Assembly (NCBI GenBank): GCA_017616695.1
Contig: JAFZXN010000030.1
Coordinates: forward strand, 1 to 64,000
DNA length: 64,000 nucleotides
Reading direction: 5' to 3'
Source of the DNA: Clostridia bacterium
Lineage (GTDB): Bacteria; Bacillota; Clostridia; Christensenellales; Borkfalkiaceae
In this document: piece after piece, positions 27,470 through 38,065 of the stretch
How the letters are laid out: each line of letters begins with the position of its first letter
How positions within the stretch are numbered: position 1 is the stretch's first letter
Position numbers and translations under genes: made by a program
Notes under the pieces: model-generated
Databases searched by the model: none
What the model was told of the DNA's origin: nothing
Seen by the model: the letters and a program-made list of their open reading frames with translations, nothing else

Positions 27470-28846
27470 ATGACTGATAATGATTTACACGTCAACGATC
27501 TTCCCGCTTTTCATATAACGGGCGGAACGGGTTGGATAAACGATCCGAACGGGCTTGTGTATTTTAACGGAGAATATCACGTTTTTTACCAATATTATCC
27601 ATACGACACGAAGTGGGGCCCCATGCATTGGGGGCACGCGGTCTCTTTTGACCTGACAAATTGGAAACGCCTTCCCATAGCCCTCGCTCCCGGCGGAGAA
27701 GGGGATAAGGACGGGTGCTTTTCCGGCACCGCCATCGTCGCTTTTAACAAGCTCTATCTTATGTACACGGGCTTTGAAGAAAACGGCGGCGGCGAAAACG
27801 TCCGTCAGGTCCAATGTCTTGCCGAAAGCGAGGACGGCGTGAACTTTTTTAAGCGCGGCGTCGTTATCGGTTCCGACGACCTTCCCGAAGACTTTATGCC
27901 TTGCGATTTCCGCGATCCGCACGTCTTTTGCCACGACGGGATATTTTACTGTCTCGTCGCCGCAAAGAAAAAGGGCGGCAGGGGAAGGCTTTTATTGTAC
28001 CGCTCCGACGACCTGTTTAAGTGGACGTTTTTATCCGACGCGCTCGGATTTGACAGCGACGGCATAATGTTCGAGTGCCCGAATTATATCGAAAAACTCG
28101 GTCTTATTATCGTCGGCGATCAGCTGCCGCCGCCAAAAGCGGACGGGTGTTTGAACGTTCACTCGACGAGATATTTTATCGGCAAAATGGACTTTACCGC
28201 AGGAAAGTTTATCGTCGAAAGCGAGGGTATCCTCGATCACGGGTTCGATTATTACGCGCCGCAAAGCTTTGCGTGTTGCCCCGAGAAAATTCTTATCGGC
28301 TGGCTCAATATGTGGGACAGAAACGTTCCTTCCGCCAAATACGGCTTTGCGGGCATGCTTACCGTGCCGAGAAAGTTGAGCGTAAATTGCGGCCGTCTTT
28401 ACCAGACTCCCGTCGTAAAAACGAGTAAGGTCTACGAGACTTCGGTCGGGAAAAAGTTGGCCGATAACGCGATTATCGGCGTTATCGAGATAAAAGCCGA
28501 CGATCTTGAAAGCTTTGAAATAAAGCTGAGACAGGGGAATGAAAACTTCACTTTAATAAGCCTTGTCGACGGTTTCTGGGTGTTCGATCGCTCAAAGTCG
28601 GGCGAGGCCATAGTCGGCGCGGAAAAGGACGAATTGAGTTTGGCGGGTATCCGCAAAATGCCGCTCGGCGCCGAAAAACACACTTCGATATCCATCGTTC
28701 TCGATAAATATTCGATAGAATTTTTCGAGGGCGGCAGAGTTATGTCGTCGACCGTCTATCCCCCCGATAACGCCGACAAAATAGAATTGACGGTAAAAGC
28801 AAGTAAATGCACCTACACCCGCTACAAGGTCGAAAATCGATCGTGA
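27470..28846 (+). CDS. Cytoplasmic GH32 beta-fructosidase (sucrose/fructo-oligosaccharide hydrolase)
   Basis: 458 residues from ATG 27470, which has AAAAGGA eight bases upstream; ATG 27464 is too close to that site. There is no signal sequence, so it acts inside the cell. All three GH32 acidic residues are standard: WINDPNG with Asp25, FRDP with Asp149, and FECPN with Glu202. The length is typical of sucrose-6-phosphate hydrolase or intracellular fructosidase. With an ABC importer rather than a PTS, unphosphorylated oligofructose or sucrose is the likely substrate, giving fructose for the kinase at 9356. It is the last gene of the locus and is followed by a terminator. Confidence 0.92.
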   Translation: MTDNDLHVNDLPAFHITGGTGWINDPNGLVYFNGEYHVFYQYYPYDTKWGPMHWGHAVSFDLTNWKRLPIALAPGGEGDKDGCFSGTAIVAFNKLYLMYTGFEENGGGENVRQVQCLAESEDGVNFFKRGVVIGSDDLPEDFMPCDFRDPHVFCHDGIFYCLVAAKKKGGRGRLLLYRSDDLFKWTFLSDALGFDSDGIMFECPNYIEKLGLIIVGDQLPPPKADGCLNVHSTRYFIGKMDFTAGKFIVESEGILDHGFDYYAPQSFACCPEKILIGWLNMWDRNVPSAKYGFAGMLTVPRKLSVNCGRLYQTPVVKTSKVYETSVGKKLADNAIIGVIEIKADDLESFEIKLRQGNENFTLISLVDGFWVFDRSKSGEAIVGAEKDELSLAGIRKMPLGAEKHTSISIVLDKYSIEFFEGGRVMSSTVYPPDNADKIELTVKASKCTYTRYKVENRS

Positions 28847-28885
28847 TAGTATCGTAAAAGAACGTTATTGACGTTCGCAACACGT

Positions 28886-28966
28886 AAAAAAGGACTGTCT
28901 TATGATATCCGCCCGAAAAGCTCGACGCTTTTATCGGGTAAATGTCCGTGACAGTCCTTTTTCTTT
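28886..28966 (+). terminator. Intrinsic terminator closing the fructan locus
   Basis: AAAAAAGGACTGTC (28886-28899) pairs with GACAGTCCTTTTT (28950-28962). The loop holds an inner stem CCCGA...TCGGG. It is followed by TTTTTCTTTG. It is A/T symmetrical and may serve both strands. Confidence 0.85.
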
Positions 28967-28990
28967 GTAAAATTTTCCTTCCCGCCCGAA

Positions 28991-29004
28991 TATAGGTCGA
29001 TTAA
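28991..29004 (+). repeat. Dispersed repeat, TATAGGTCGATTAA variant
   Basis: Same 14-base form as at 41474-41487. A second family member lies 110 bases downstream. Confidence 0.55.
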
Positions 29005-29101
29005 CGAGCAAAAGCACGTTATTAAGGCGGAAAGATAGAATGATAATGACGCGATGTGAGGCAATAGCGAAAATAATGCTTGGAAAAGTGTGCAAAACGG
29101 C

Positions 29102-29130
29102 AAAAAGTCAGCCTATAAGTCGATTATCGG
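29102..29130 (+). repeat. Dispersed repeat, full-length form
   Basis: AAAAAGTCAGCC followed by TATAAGTCGATTATCGG. It shares CCTATAAGTCGATTATCG with copies at 44525, 51892 and 59706. The rest of the 28967-29559 gap holds a promoter and an untranslated leader. Confidence 0.75.
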
Positions 29131-29271
29131 TGATTTTTTTATGATTATGACGTTTATTTGCGGCGAGCGGAAAAGTTGACGATAAGGGTTTGGGAGGCTC
29201 AACTCTCGCGTTGCAAAAACGTTTATTATTGCCGCTCAGCGATCGATTTATCTTCATAAACCGCAAAAAAC

Positions 29272-29300
29272 TTGACAAGGCGACGTTTCTAAAATATAAT
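29272..29300 (+). promoter_or_regulatory. Consensus sigma-A promoter for the two-component system
   Basis: TTGACA (29272-29277), 17-base spacer, TATAAT (29295-29300): an exact consensus. The leader to the kinase ATG is about 250 nt and contains no clear riboswitch. Confidence 0.8.
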
Positions 29301-29559
29301 TTCCTTATATAATAGTGTGGCAAACAAATAACAGAAATGAATATCGATCGATATGCTGTCGATATGTGTTTTACGATTTTTCATAAAAGTTCGGTTAATT
29401 TTTTGTTTTCATAAAAACGCATAGTAAACCTGAGTAGAGAGTAGAGCGTTGACAAAAGGTTTTCTACGCGCCACTGAAAAAACGATAATTTGATAATATA
29501 TTATCAGGCGGAAGCGTTGAAAAATGCGGAAAAGCGTTTGACAAAGGGGAAGGGAATTT

Positions 29560-30828
29560 ATGTCGAAAGAAGTCAGGTACGGAACGATAATATTTGCGAC
29601 GCTCATGGCGCTTATCGTGGGTCTTTTTGTTATGGTCATCCTCGACTCGTACACGAACAGAAAAAGAAAGAGGATCTACTTTGCGATCATTGCGCTCACG
29701 TTTGTGCTCGTAATGCAGAATTTTGTCGAATACTATCTCACCTGGCACATGAAAGCGTGGATGTTGAGGATCTTCGTATCCGTCCTCGGATATTCGATAA
29801 GACCCGCTATAATCGTGTTATTCGCATATTTATTCAAACCCGATATGAAGCATCTCGTTGCCTGGGGGCTTGTCGTTTTTAACGCGCTGATGCACTCCAC
29901 GGCGTTTTTCGCGAAAATAGTTTTTACTATCAGTCCAAAGAACGATTATGCAGGCGGCCCCCTTTGGGCGCTTTGTTACGTTATAAGTCTGATCCTTCTT
30001 ATCTACCTTGCGGGTCTTGGGTTCTGGAGTTACAAAGGTAAAAAATTCAACGTAAAAGAAGCCGTCTTCCATTTATTTTGGATAGTGATAATCATTCTGG
30101 GGATCGTTTCCGATTTTCTGTGGGGGTCGGACAGACAGTGGGTGGCATACGTCACCGTTTCCGTAGTCATAGCGGTCGTTTTCTCGTATATCTGGCTCCA
30201 TCAGCAGTTCGTCGCCGATTACGAGGCGAATTTTATGATAGAGCAGCGTATGAACATGATGATAACTCAGATACAACCGCACTTTATTTATAACTCGTTG
30301 TCCGCAATAGCCGAGATAGAGGGCGTACCCGAAACGGCGCAAAAAGCCATTTTGAATTTTTCCGATTATTTAAGGGAAAATCTCGACGCGATGACCACTG
30401 CGGAACTCGTTACTTTCGATAAAGAACTCGAGCATATCAAAAAATATATCGACCTTGAGATATTGCGTTTCGGCAAAAAGGTCAATATAGCGTACGATTT
30501 GGAATGCACGGACTTTTTGCTGCCTGCGCTTACGGTGCAGATGCTCGTTGAAAACGCCGTAAAGCACGGCATCACAAAGCGTTACGAGGGCGGAACGGTG
30601 ACCGTAAGCACAAAAAAGCGCGGCGGTTTCGTTTACGTAACGGTCAAAGACGACGGCGTCGGGTTCGACGCGAAAAAAGAGATCGGTGCGGGGCATTTCG
30701 GCATCAACAACATAAGAAAACGCCTTGAATACACGGTGGGCGGAACGCTTGAGATAGAAAGCGTTGAAAGGGTAAGTACGACCGCCACGATAATCTTACC
30801 CTATAAACAAAGAGGTGAGCAGTTATGA
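29560..30828 (+). CDS. LytS/YehU-type sensor histidine kinase
   Basis: A 422-residue membrane kinase. Residues about 8-215 form six to seven hydrophobic helices with short loops and no large external domain, so the signal is probably a small molecule or membrane state. The His_kinase block (QIQPHFIYNSL) carries phospho-acceptor His241. The ATPase part has the N-box LVENAVKHG and G-box DDGVGF, with GINNIRKRL near the end. AAGGGGAAGGG precedes the ATG. The stop overlaps the start of the response regulator, so the two form a co-translated pair. Such kinases usually pair with LytTR regulators; here the output domain differs. Confidence 0.93.
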   Translation: MSKEVRYGTIIFATLMALIVGLFVMVILDSYTNRKRKRIYFAIIALTFVLVMQNFVEYYLTWHMKAWMLRIFVSVLGYSIRPAIIVLFAYLFKPDMKHLVAWGLVVFNALMHSTAFFAKIVFTISPKNDYAGGPLWALCYVISLILLIYLAGLGFWSYKGKKFNVKEAVFHLFWIVIIILGIVSDFLWGSDRQWVAYVTVSVVIAVVFSYIWLHQQFVADYEANFMIEQRMNMMITQIQPHFIYNSLSAIAEIEGVPETAQKAILNFSDYLRENLDAMTTAELVTFDKELEHIKKYIDLEILRFGKKVNIAYDLECTDFLLPALTVQMLVENAVKHGITKRYEGGTVTVSTKKRGGFVYVTVKDDGVGFDAKKEIGAGHFGINNIRKRLEYTVGGTLEIESVERVSTTATIILPYKQRGEQL

Positions 30829-31580
30829 AAGTTATAGTTGTCGACGACGAGCAGCACGCAAGGATAAGATTAAAAAGATTGCTTGAAAATCTTACGATAA
30901 ACGACGTTGACGTTTTCGACAGAAGCGTATACGCTCTTGAGTTTGCGAGAAAGAACAGAGTGGACGTCGCTTTTTTGGATATAGAGATGCCGGAGATGAG
31001 CGGCGTCGAACTTGCAAAAGCATTAAAGTCCACCAATAAGTCGATCAACGTCATTTTTTGTACGGGGTATTCGCAGTATCTGCAGGACGCCATAGACTTA
31101 CACGCAAGCGGATATTTGCTTAAGCCCGCGGAACAAGCGTCCGTCAAAAAGGCGCTTGATAACCTTTTGCACCCGATAGAGTACGAGAAACAAAAATTTT
31201 ATGCAAAAACTTTCGGCAATTTCGATTTTCTTGTCGACGGCGTTCCGTTGCATTTTAAACGGAGCAAGTCAAAAGAAATGCTTGCATACCTTATAAGTAT
31301 TCGCGGCGCAAGCGCCAATCGTAAGGAACTTATCGCCGTGCTTTTCGGTGATAAATACGACAAACAGACGCAGGACTATCTGACCAAGATCTATAAAGAC
31401 CTTATAGAGTCGCTCGACAGCGTCGGTGCGGAAAAGATAGTCAGAAAGGGTTTCAACACCTACAGCGTGAACACCGCACTGTTTTCTTGCGACCTTTACG
31501 ATTACGACAAGGGCGACCCAAACGCGATAAACGCGTATAAGGGCGAGTTTATGAGTCAGTACGAGTGGGGTATTATTTGA
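30825..31580 (+). CDS. Response regulator with SARP-like winged-helix output domain
   Basis: 251 residues. The receiver domain (1-120) has acidic pocket DDE (7-9), phospho-acceptor Asp52 in FLDIEMPEMSG, and Lys100 in LLKPAE. The C-terminal part (about 128-225, FGNFDFLVDGVPLHFKRSKS onward) resembles the OmpR/SARP-type winged helix of BTAD-like activators (a beta platform, then KELIAVLFGDK and a recognition-helix region), not LytTR. SARP-type proteins bind direct heptamer repeats spaced 11 bp just upstream of a -10 box; exactly such a pair lies at 32055-32072 before the giant surface gene. Regulation of that gene is therefore the leading hypothesis. Confidence 0.88.
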   Translation: MKVIVVDDEQHARIRLKRLLENLTINDVDVFDRSVYALEFARKNRVDVAFLDIEMPEMSGVELAKALKSTNKSINVIFCTGYSQYLQDAIDLHASGYLLKPAEQASVKKALDNLLHPIEYEKQKFYAKTFGNFDFLVDGVPLHFKRSKSKEMLAYLISIRGASANRKELIAVLFGDKYDKQTQDYLTKIYKDLIESLDSVGAEKIVRKGFNTYSVNTALFSCDLYDYDKGDPNAINAYKGEFMSQYEWGII

Positions 31581-31702
31581 AAACGTCCGTTTTCAAATAA
31601 TACGTATTTTGCGAACGATGGCTTTGCGAAATATACGTAACGCACCCCGACAGGGGTGTACGTAACGCCACCGTGCGAGGCGGTACGAAGAGCGTTTGCA
31701 AA
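31573..31702. repeat. Palindrome plus TACGTAACGC hairpin array
   Basis: A perfect palindrome (31573-31602: ATTATTTGAAAACG and its complement) overlaps the regulator stop codon. Hairpins separated by TACGTAACGC-like linkers follow: CACCCC-GACA-GGGGTG (about 31643-31658) and GCCACCGTGCGAGGCGGT (31667-31684). The first may serve as a terminator for the two-component operon. The array resembles those at 61-227 and 5435-5511. Confidence 0.55.
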
Positions 31703-31817
31703 AAATGATGTATCTCGCCGAAGTACACGACGTTACGTATCGGCTACGACGTGAAAAAGCTTGACGAATAAAAACAATGCGGGCTGAAAGTCTGCGGCGT
31801 TTGGACTCAAAAACAAG

Positions 31818-31835
31818 TGATAATCGACTTATAGA
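31818..31835 (-). repeat. Dispersed repeat, minus orientation
   Basis: TGATAATCGACTTATAGA, the reverse complement of the TATAAGTCGATTATC core. Confidence 0.7.
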
Positions 31836-31858
31836 GACACTTATTAAAGTAAAAAGTT

Positions 31859-31893
31859 GAAAGTGGGAACGGGGTTTCCACTTTTTTTATTTT
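31859..31893 (+). terminator. Intrinsic terminator upstream of giant surface gene
   Basis: AAGTGGGAA-CGGGG-TTTCCACTT (nine pairs, one G-T) followed by TTTTTTATTTT. It would isolate the surface gene from the two-component operon. Confidence 0.75.
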
Positions 31894-32054
31894 GGTCAAA
31901 AAGTTTTGATTTGACGTTTTTATAAAATAATAAAACGGTGATTTGCGGGCGAAGGCTTGCAGCCCGAAAACAAATCGATCGACCGTAATTCCACTTTCCG
32001 CATTCCACATTTCACTTCAAAAAAAATTTGAATTTTTTTGAAAGAAGTGGCTCA

Positions 32055-32090
32055 TTTGTCCCTACTTTGTCCTATTCGGTGAGTTATAAT
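32055..32090 (+). promoter_or_regulatory. Candidate SARP-type promoter: two direct heptamers and a -10 box
   Basis: TTTGTCC occurs at 32055-32061 and 32066-32072 (11 bp start to start, both followed by TA after zero or one base). TATAAT follows at 32085-32090. No good -35 box lies 17 bp upstream of it, as expected for an activator-dependent promoter. The SARP-like regulator gene lies about 475 bp upstream. The ATG at 32190 has AAAAGGAG nearby. Confidence 0.55.
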
Positions 32091-32189
32091 AATTTCTGAA
32101 ATAATATTATATAATTATATAATATTGTCGTAGGCACGAAAGTTTTCGGCAAGATCATTTTAACACGGACTCGAAAAGGAGATCTACAT

Positions 32190-35100
32190 ATGGACAATAA
32201 GGTCAAATCAAGAATCAAACATATCATTACGGCGCTACTTTTGGCGGCGGCGTTTACGTTTGCGATATTAGGATTGACCACGGCGCTTAACGTAAAGATG
32301 CCTGCGGCAAGTGCCGAACCGGCTGTACATACGCACGAAGGTTGGACTGCGACAAGTAGTCTTCCCGATTCCGCGGGCAGTTATTATCTGACCGACGACG
32401 TGGCTATATCCGGCACCTGGAACGTGCCGAGCGGCACGACAAATTTGTGCTTAAACGGTCACGGCATAATCGGCAACAGCGGTAACTCCGTTATCTACGT
32501 GGGAAACGGCACCACGCTCAATATTTACGATTGCGGCACGACCGAACACAGATTTACAGTTTCAACCCCCAGAGACAACGGTTCCGGGGCGGCTACGGTC
32601 GACGACACGCTTACCGAGGGATACAAAACCTTTAAAGGCGGCTACGTAACGGGCGGAAAGTCCTCTTACGGTGCCGGCGTGAATATGTCCGGCGGGACTG
32701 TCAATTGGTATGGCGGGAACCTCATCGGCAACACCTCGCCCAAAGACGGGGGCGCCGTCCATATGGATGGCAACAGCGTCTTTACGATGTACGGCGGAAG
32801 CGTTCAATATAACTACGGCGATACGGGCGGCGGCTTCTTCGTCGAAAACGGCTCGGCGTTCACGCTCGAAGGCGGCACCATCGCATACAACACCAACGGC
32901 GCGCGCGGCGCCGCGATCTTTACGCGCGGTACCGTACGCATTCACGGCGGTGAGATCGTCGACAACTATAACTGGAGCGAGCAGACTTTCGCTTTGTGGG
33001 GCGGCACGATCGAGATCACAGGCGGCGTCATAAAGGGGAATCTGCATAACGCTTCCGGCGTTATGACACTGTCGACGCTTTCCCTCGGCGGGAACCCCGT
33101 CATCAAGGACAATAAGGACGGCAGTAACAATACAGCAAACCTGTACGTTAAAAGCGGCGGCATCATCACCATGGTCGACGCGCTGGCGGATAGCGTTAAG
33201 GATAACAAGATAGGCGTTACCATGCAGAGCGGCAAAGGTCAACTCACACAGGGCTGGGCAGACTATATGCCTGCGGACGCTGAACCCGCCGATTACTTTG
33301 TCAGTGAAAACGCGGATTACGAAATTTTGAGAATAAAGGGGGAAGCGAGACTCGTAAAAGAACCGTACACCCTTATCAACTTTGCCGGCGGCGACCAGAA
33401 CGCGACCGGCTTTATGGAAAAGGATATTTTAGAAGACGGTGAAACTTCTTTCACTCTGCCTACCGAAACCACTTTCAAACTTGCGGGAAAAGCTCTTTTC
33501 GGCTGGAGGCTCGGCGATATCGTTTACGCTCCAGGCGAGATCGTCACTCTCGGCAGCGATAACGTGACTTTCACGGCGGTATGGACAGACGGCTTTACCG
33601 TATCTTTCGACGCGAAAGGCGGAAACGAGTTCGAGTCGAAGTGTATTTTGCCGAATACCGCGGTCGCAAACCCCGGTAAGCCTAAAAAAGACGGTTATAC
33701 GTTCCTTTACTGGACTTTGAACGGCGAAGAATACGATTTTTCTGCGCCCGTTACCGAAGATATAACGCTCAAAGCTTTATGGGCGCAGGGCGTCAGCGTG
33801 GGTGAAAGTTTTGAAGGCGGTGTTCTTCCCGACGGCTGGATGACGAGCGGCGATTATCAGTTCGGAGTATCTACGGGTGCCTCAAACGGGGGCGAAGCTC
33901 ATCAGGGTGCCAAAAACGCATTGGCTTCAGTCGATAGTTACGGCGGCACAGCTTGGCTCATTATGCCCGAAACGGATCTTTCCAAAGTCGTTTCCGTTCC
34001 GATAAGCTTCTGGTACAAAAACCCGGATTGGGACGGTGATACCGACGTAGTAGGTCTTTATTATCGCATAAACGGCGGCGATTGGCAGGAGATATTCTCC
34101 GACGGCTCTTCGCACGGAGATTGGACAAAGTGGTCGGGTGAACTTCCCGAAGAGGCGCTCGTATCCGGCGTCGAGATCGCTTTCAAAGCAGAAAGTAATT
34201 ATGGTTACGGCGTCTGCATAGACGACGTCGTTATCGAAGCGATAACCCCGCATACCCACGATTGGACATACGCTGCCGACGGCAACGTTATCACCGCGAC
34301 CTGTTCGGGTATGGAAGACGGCACCTGCCTCTATGAGGCGCAGACAGTCACCATAACCGCCGAAGATAAAGAATACGACGGCGAGCCCGTTACGGCTACC
34401 GTAACGAAGAGCGCAAATTGGGACGCTTACAGTCTTGCCGAAATCGGCGAGGTAGTTTATTCGGGCAACACGACGGCAGGGGACTATACCGCAAGTATCA
34501 CCGCGGGCGGAGCGACCGCCGTCGCAAACTTTACCGTTGTTTCGGTAAACCAGCACGAACACGACGGCGTAACGTTTACTGCGTGGACTTCGACGACGAG
34601 CCTTCCCACCGAGGCGGGCAACTATTATCTGGCAAATGACGTGACGATATCTTCCACTTGGTCTGTGCCGAGCGGTACGACGAATTTGTGCCTTAACGGG
34701 TACGCTATTATCCGAACGAACGCAAGCGACACAACGGGAAGCGTAATTCAGGTCGGCAGCGGAGCAGCGCTCAATCTTTACGACTGCGGGGAAGAAACGA
34801 GATATTACGTCGTCGAAAACCCCTCCGTAAACGGCGCGGGTCTCGGCGTTGTCGTTGAAAAGGACGTCTATGACGCGGCTGACGAAAACGCGAGAGGCAC
34901 TTTCGTCGGCGGCTATATCACCGGCGGTGCGATCACGGGGGCGGCGGATAACGCGCACCTTATCGGCGGCGGCGTCAACGTGAACGGCGGCGCGTTTACA
35001 ATGAACGGCGGCACCATAATCGGCAATAAGGTCTGCATCAACGGCGGCGCGATCAAACTAAAGGGTGCGGGTGCGTCTTTCACAATGAACGGCGGGGCAC

Positions 35101-38000
35101 TGATCGCCAACTATAACGATTGTTACGGCGGCGCTATTTCCGTCGGTGACAATAACGGCAGCCGTTTATGTACCCTTACTATAAACGGCGGCACTATCGC
35201 GCGTAACTGGAGCGGAAGAAACGGCGGCGCCATACATTTCGACAATTATGCGCACACCTTCGTTCTTACGGGCGGCACTATCGTCAACAACTATACGAAC
35301 GGTAATTTCGAAAGTCTCGGTCGCAGCGGCGGCGGCATTCTGGTGGACGGGGCGACGTTGCAATTGTCGGGCGATCCCGTCGTCAAAAATAATATGCAGG
35401 GTGCGGGGCTTGACAATAACATTTATATCAGAACCAATTCAAAGATCATAAATCTCGGCAACGGTTTGAGCGCCGATGCCGACGTCGGAATTTGCACCAA
35501 AGAGGCGAGCGCTTCGACCGACGTCAAGATCGCCGTTAATGCAAGTACAGAAGACGTTAAGCGTTTGCATTTCGACGTTGAAAGCGACGGCTGTCTCGTG
35601 TTCTGCGACGGCGAAAACGATTGGATCTATGTAAACGGCGAGAAATTTAAACTTGGCGGGGCGCACCATACACACGAAGCAAATACCGTTTGGGCGTGCG
35701 TAGATCCCGTTGCCGTCGTTACGGCGGGCGAAGAAATTACATATTTCTGTTCGTTCGACGCGGCGCTTTCGGCTTGGTCGGACGGCGGCACGCTCAAACT
35801 TTTTAAAGACGTGAACGCGCGGATAACCGTGACCGACGGCAATAAAACGCTCGATCTGAACGATCACAGCATTACGTATACGAGCGGAACGGTAATAGTC
35901 GTTTCCGGCGGTTCACTGCGTATCACCGATCAAAGCGGTACGAAGACGACGCATTATTATACGCCGAACACCACGGGCGTTGCGACCTTGAGCAATACCG
36001 ATACGGGTTACAGTTTCGAGGGCGGCTTTATAACGGGCGGCGTGAATAACAACAATCGTGGTGGCGGTATAAGCGTTTCCGGGACAGGCAGCGTCTTATT
36101 CGACAGCGGCACGATATTTGCAAACCAAGCCGGTTGGGGCGGCGGTATCTGGACTTCCGGCACCGGCTCTCTTACGATAGAAGGCACGGCTGCGATCATA
36201 GGTAACTACAGCAGCGGCTCTTATACGAGCGGCGGCGGTATATTTATGGAAGGCAGTTGCGCCGTGACTATGACGGGCGGTTCTATCCGCCACAACTCCG
36301 CGCAATTCAGCGGCGGCGGCGTCAGAGACTGCATTCAGGAAAGTACGGGCGTCCGTTTCACGATGACGGGCGGCGAGATCACGGGCAACTATTCCGATAG
36401 CAATCAAGGAAATGGTTTCTGTTTCGATATGGCTACTACCTTCAATATCGGCGGCACGGCAAGAATCGTCGGAAATCAGGGTACGAACGATTTGTATTTA
36501 TATAACGAACGTTACCTGACCGTCGTGGCTCCGTTTGAAGAAGGCGCTATGATAGGCGTCACGCTCCAGAGCGGCACAGGCGTGTTCACGAACAGCTCAA
36601 ACGTCGCTTACAATGACCCGACCAAGTTCGTAAGCGATAACGCTTCCTATATAGTGGGCAAAAACGCGGCAGGGCAACTGCTTCTCGGTGCGCCATGTAC
36701 GCTTGCTTATAACGCAAACGGCGGAAGCGGCTCGATGGATAGCGCGGTTTATGCTTCCGGCAGCGAAGTTACGGTAGCCGAAAACGCGTTTACTTCAGAG
36801 GGCTTCACCTTCTTCGGTTGGAACACCGCTGCCGACGGTTCGGGCACCCCTTATGCGGCGGGCGATACGTTCGACATCTCGGCAAACGTCACGCTTTACG
36901 CGATGTGGGCGTTCACCCTTTTCGATGGCAAAGGCATGGAAGCGGAACCCTATCTTATTAAAACTTCCGACGATTGGGACACGTTAAGTAACTATATCAA
37001 CGAAGGCGGGACCGGTTTAAGCGGCAAGTATTTCAAACTTACCGACGATATAACCGTTACGACCATGCTCGGTTTCAGACCCGATACAAGCGACAGCAAC
37101 GACAGGGTGTTCAGCGGCGTATTCGACGGCGACGGACATACTCTGACGGTAAATATCGACACTTCCCTCGGGTTTGCGGCGCCCTTTGCGATAGTTCATA
37201 ACACGACTATCAAAAATCTGCACGTCGCGGGTAAAGTCAAATCAACGGGCGTTCACGCGTCCGGTCTTGTGGGCGCGACCAAGGCAAGCAATGTAAACGG
37301 CGACACTACTCTTACGGTTATAAACGTAATCGTCAGCGTCGACGTTACCGCAAGTTCGCACGTCGCGGGCGTCATAGGTCACGCGCATAAGGCGATCGCT
37401 TCCATGGAGAACGTCGTGTTCGACGGCAATATAAGCGCTTCTTCGATGCAGGGCGGCTTCGTCGGTTGGGGCGGCACGGGCAGCGGCGGAACATTCAAAC
37501 TTACTTTGAAAGACTGTCTGTTCCTCGGTACTTTTAGTGCGGGCGTTGCTTTCCACCCCGTGGCGTATGCGTCCGGTCAGGGAACGGTCTCGCTTTTGAA
37601 CGACTTTTATACTATGAGCCTCGGCAGCGGCGGCAGCCCCGTCGCGACCACCGGTGACGGCACCGTCAAACTCATCGTCGCTTCGGTGACGGCGGGCGAA
37701 AAGGAAACTTATTACGGCGATATCGCTTCCGCACTCACCGCGTGGGCGGACGGAACTACGCTCAAACTTTATCAGGACGTGGAAACGACGGCGGCGATAA
37801 GCCTTTCTACGGGCGAGTACACCCTTGACCTGAATGGTTACGGGATATTGATGACCGGTAACGACAGGGTAATTACGATTCTTATACAGAAACAACTTCC
37901 GCATTGCTTGAACAGTATGCTAGAATTAAACTATATCCAAACGGCGGAGAACTATTTGGTTATTCTTGGGGAAAGAAGCCTGAAAGCAATTAATATTTAA
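32190..38000 (+). pseudogene. Giant beta-helix surface protein, 3' end truncated by an inserted island
   Basis: A reading frame of 1936 codons. A signal sequence (about 1-40) is followed by four related modules, each starting LPxxAGxYYLxxDV...LCLNGxxI and continuing as Gly/Asn-rich right-handed beta-helix repeats (GGxxxNGGTIxxN). Modules begin near residues 50, 795 and 1180; the fourth (about 1840) is cut off. Listeria-Bacteroides repeats lie near 468-530 and 1505-1575, an MBG-like domain near 715-790, and a GLUG-like stretch near 1640. Genuine homology ends near nucleotide 37876. The last about 40 codons are frame-shifted foreign DNA, and no wall-sorting signal remains. Probably an adhesin that is now not wall-anchored, unless an upstream anchor exists. 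Regulation is discussed at 32055. Confidence 0.8.
37877..37993 (+). pseudogene. C-terminal remnant of an unidentified foreign gene
   Basis: In a frame different from the surface protein, 38 codons are open from the junction to a stop. They read as a convincing protein tail (DSYTETTSALLEQYARIKLY... to ...GKKPESN). Composition is suddenly AT-rich. It marks the left edge of the island at about 37876. I cannot name the parent gene. Confidence 0.5.
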
Positions 38001-38065
38001 TTGCAATGGTTCTTTATGGGGCTTTGGCAAAATGCAAAAACAAATCCTTTGATTGGAGTGTACAA

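Noticed and set aside
33927..34958. 343-codon frame on the minus strand
   Set aside because: Antisense shadow of the giant surface protein; Arg-rich composition and no start signals.
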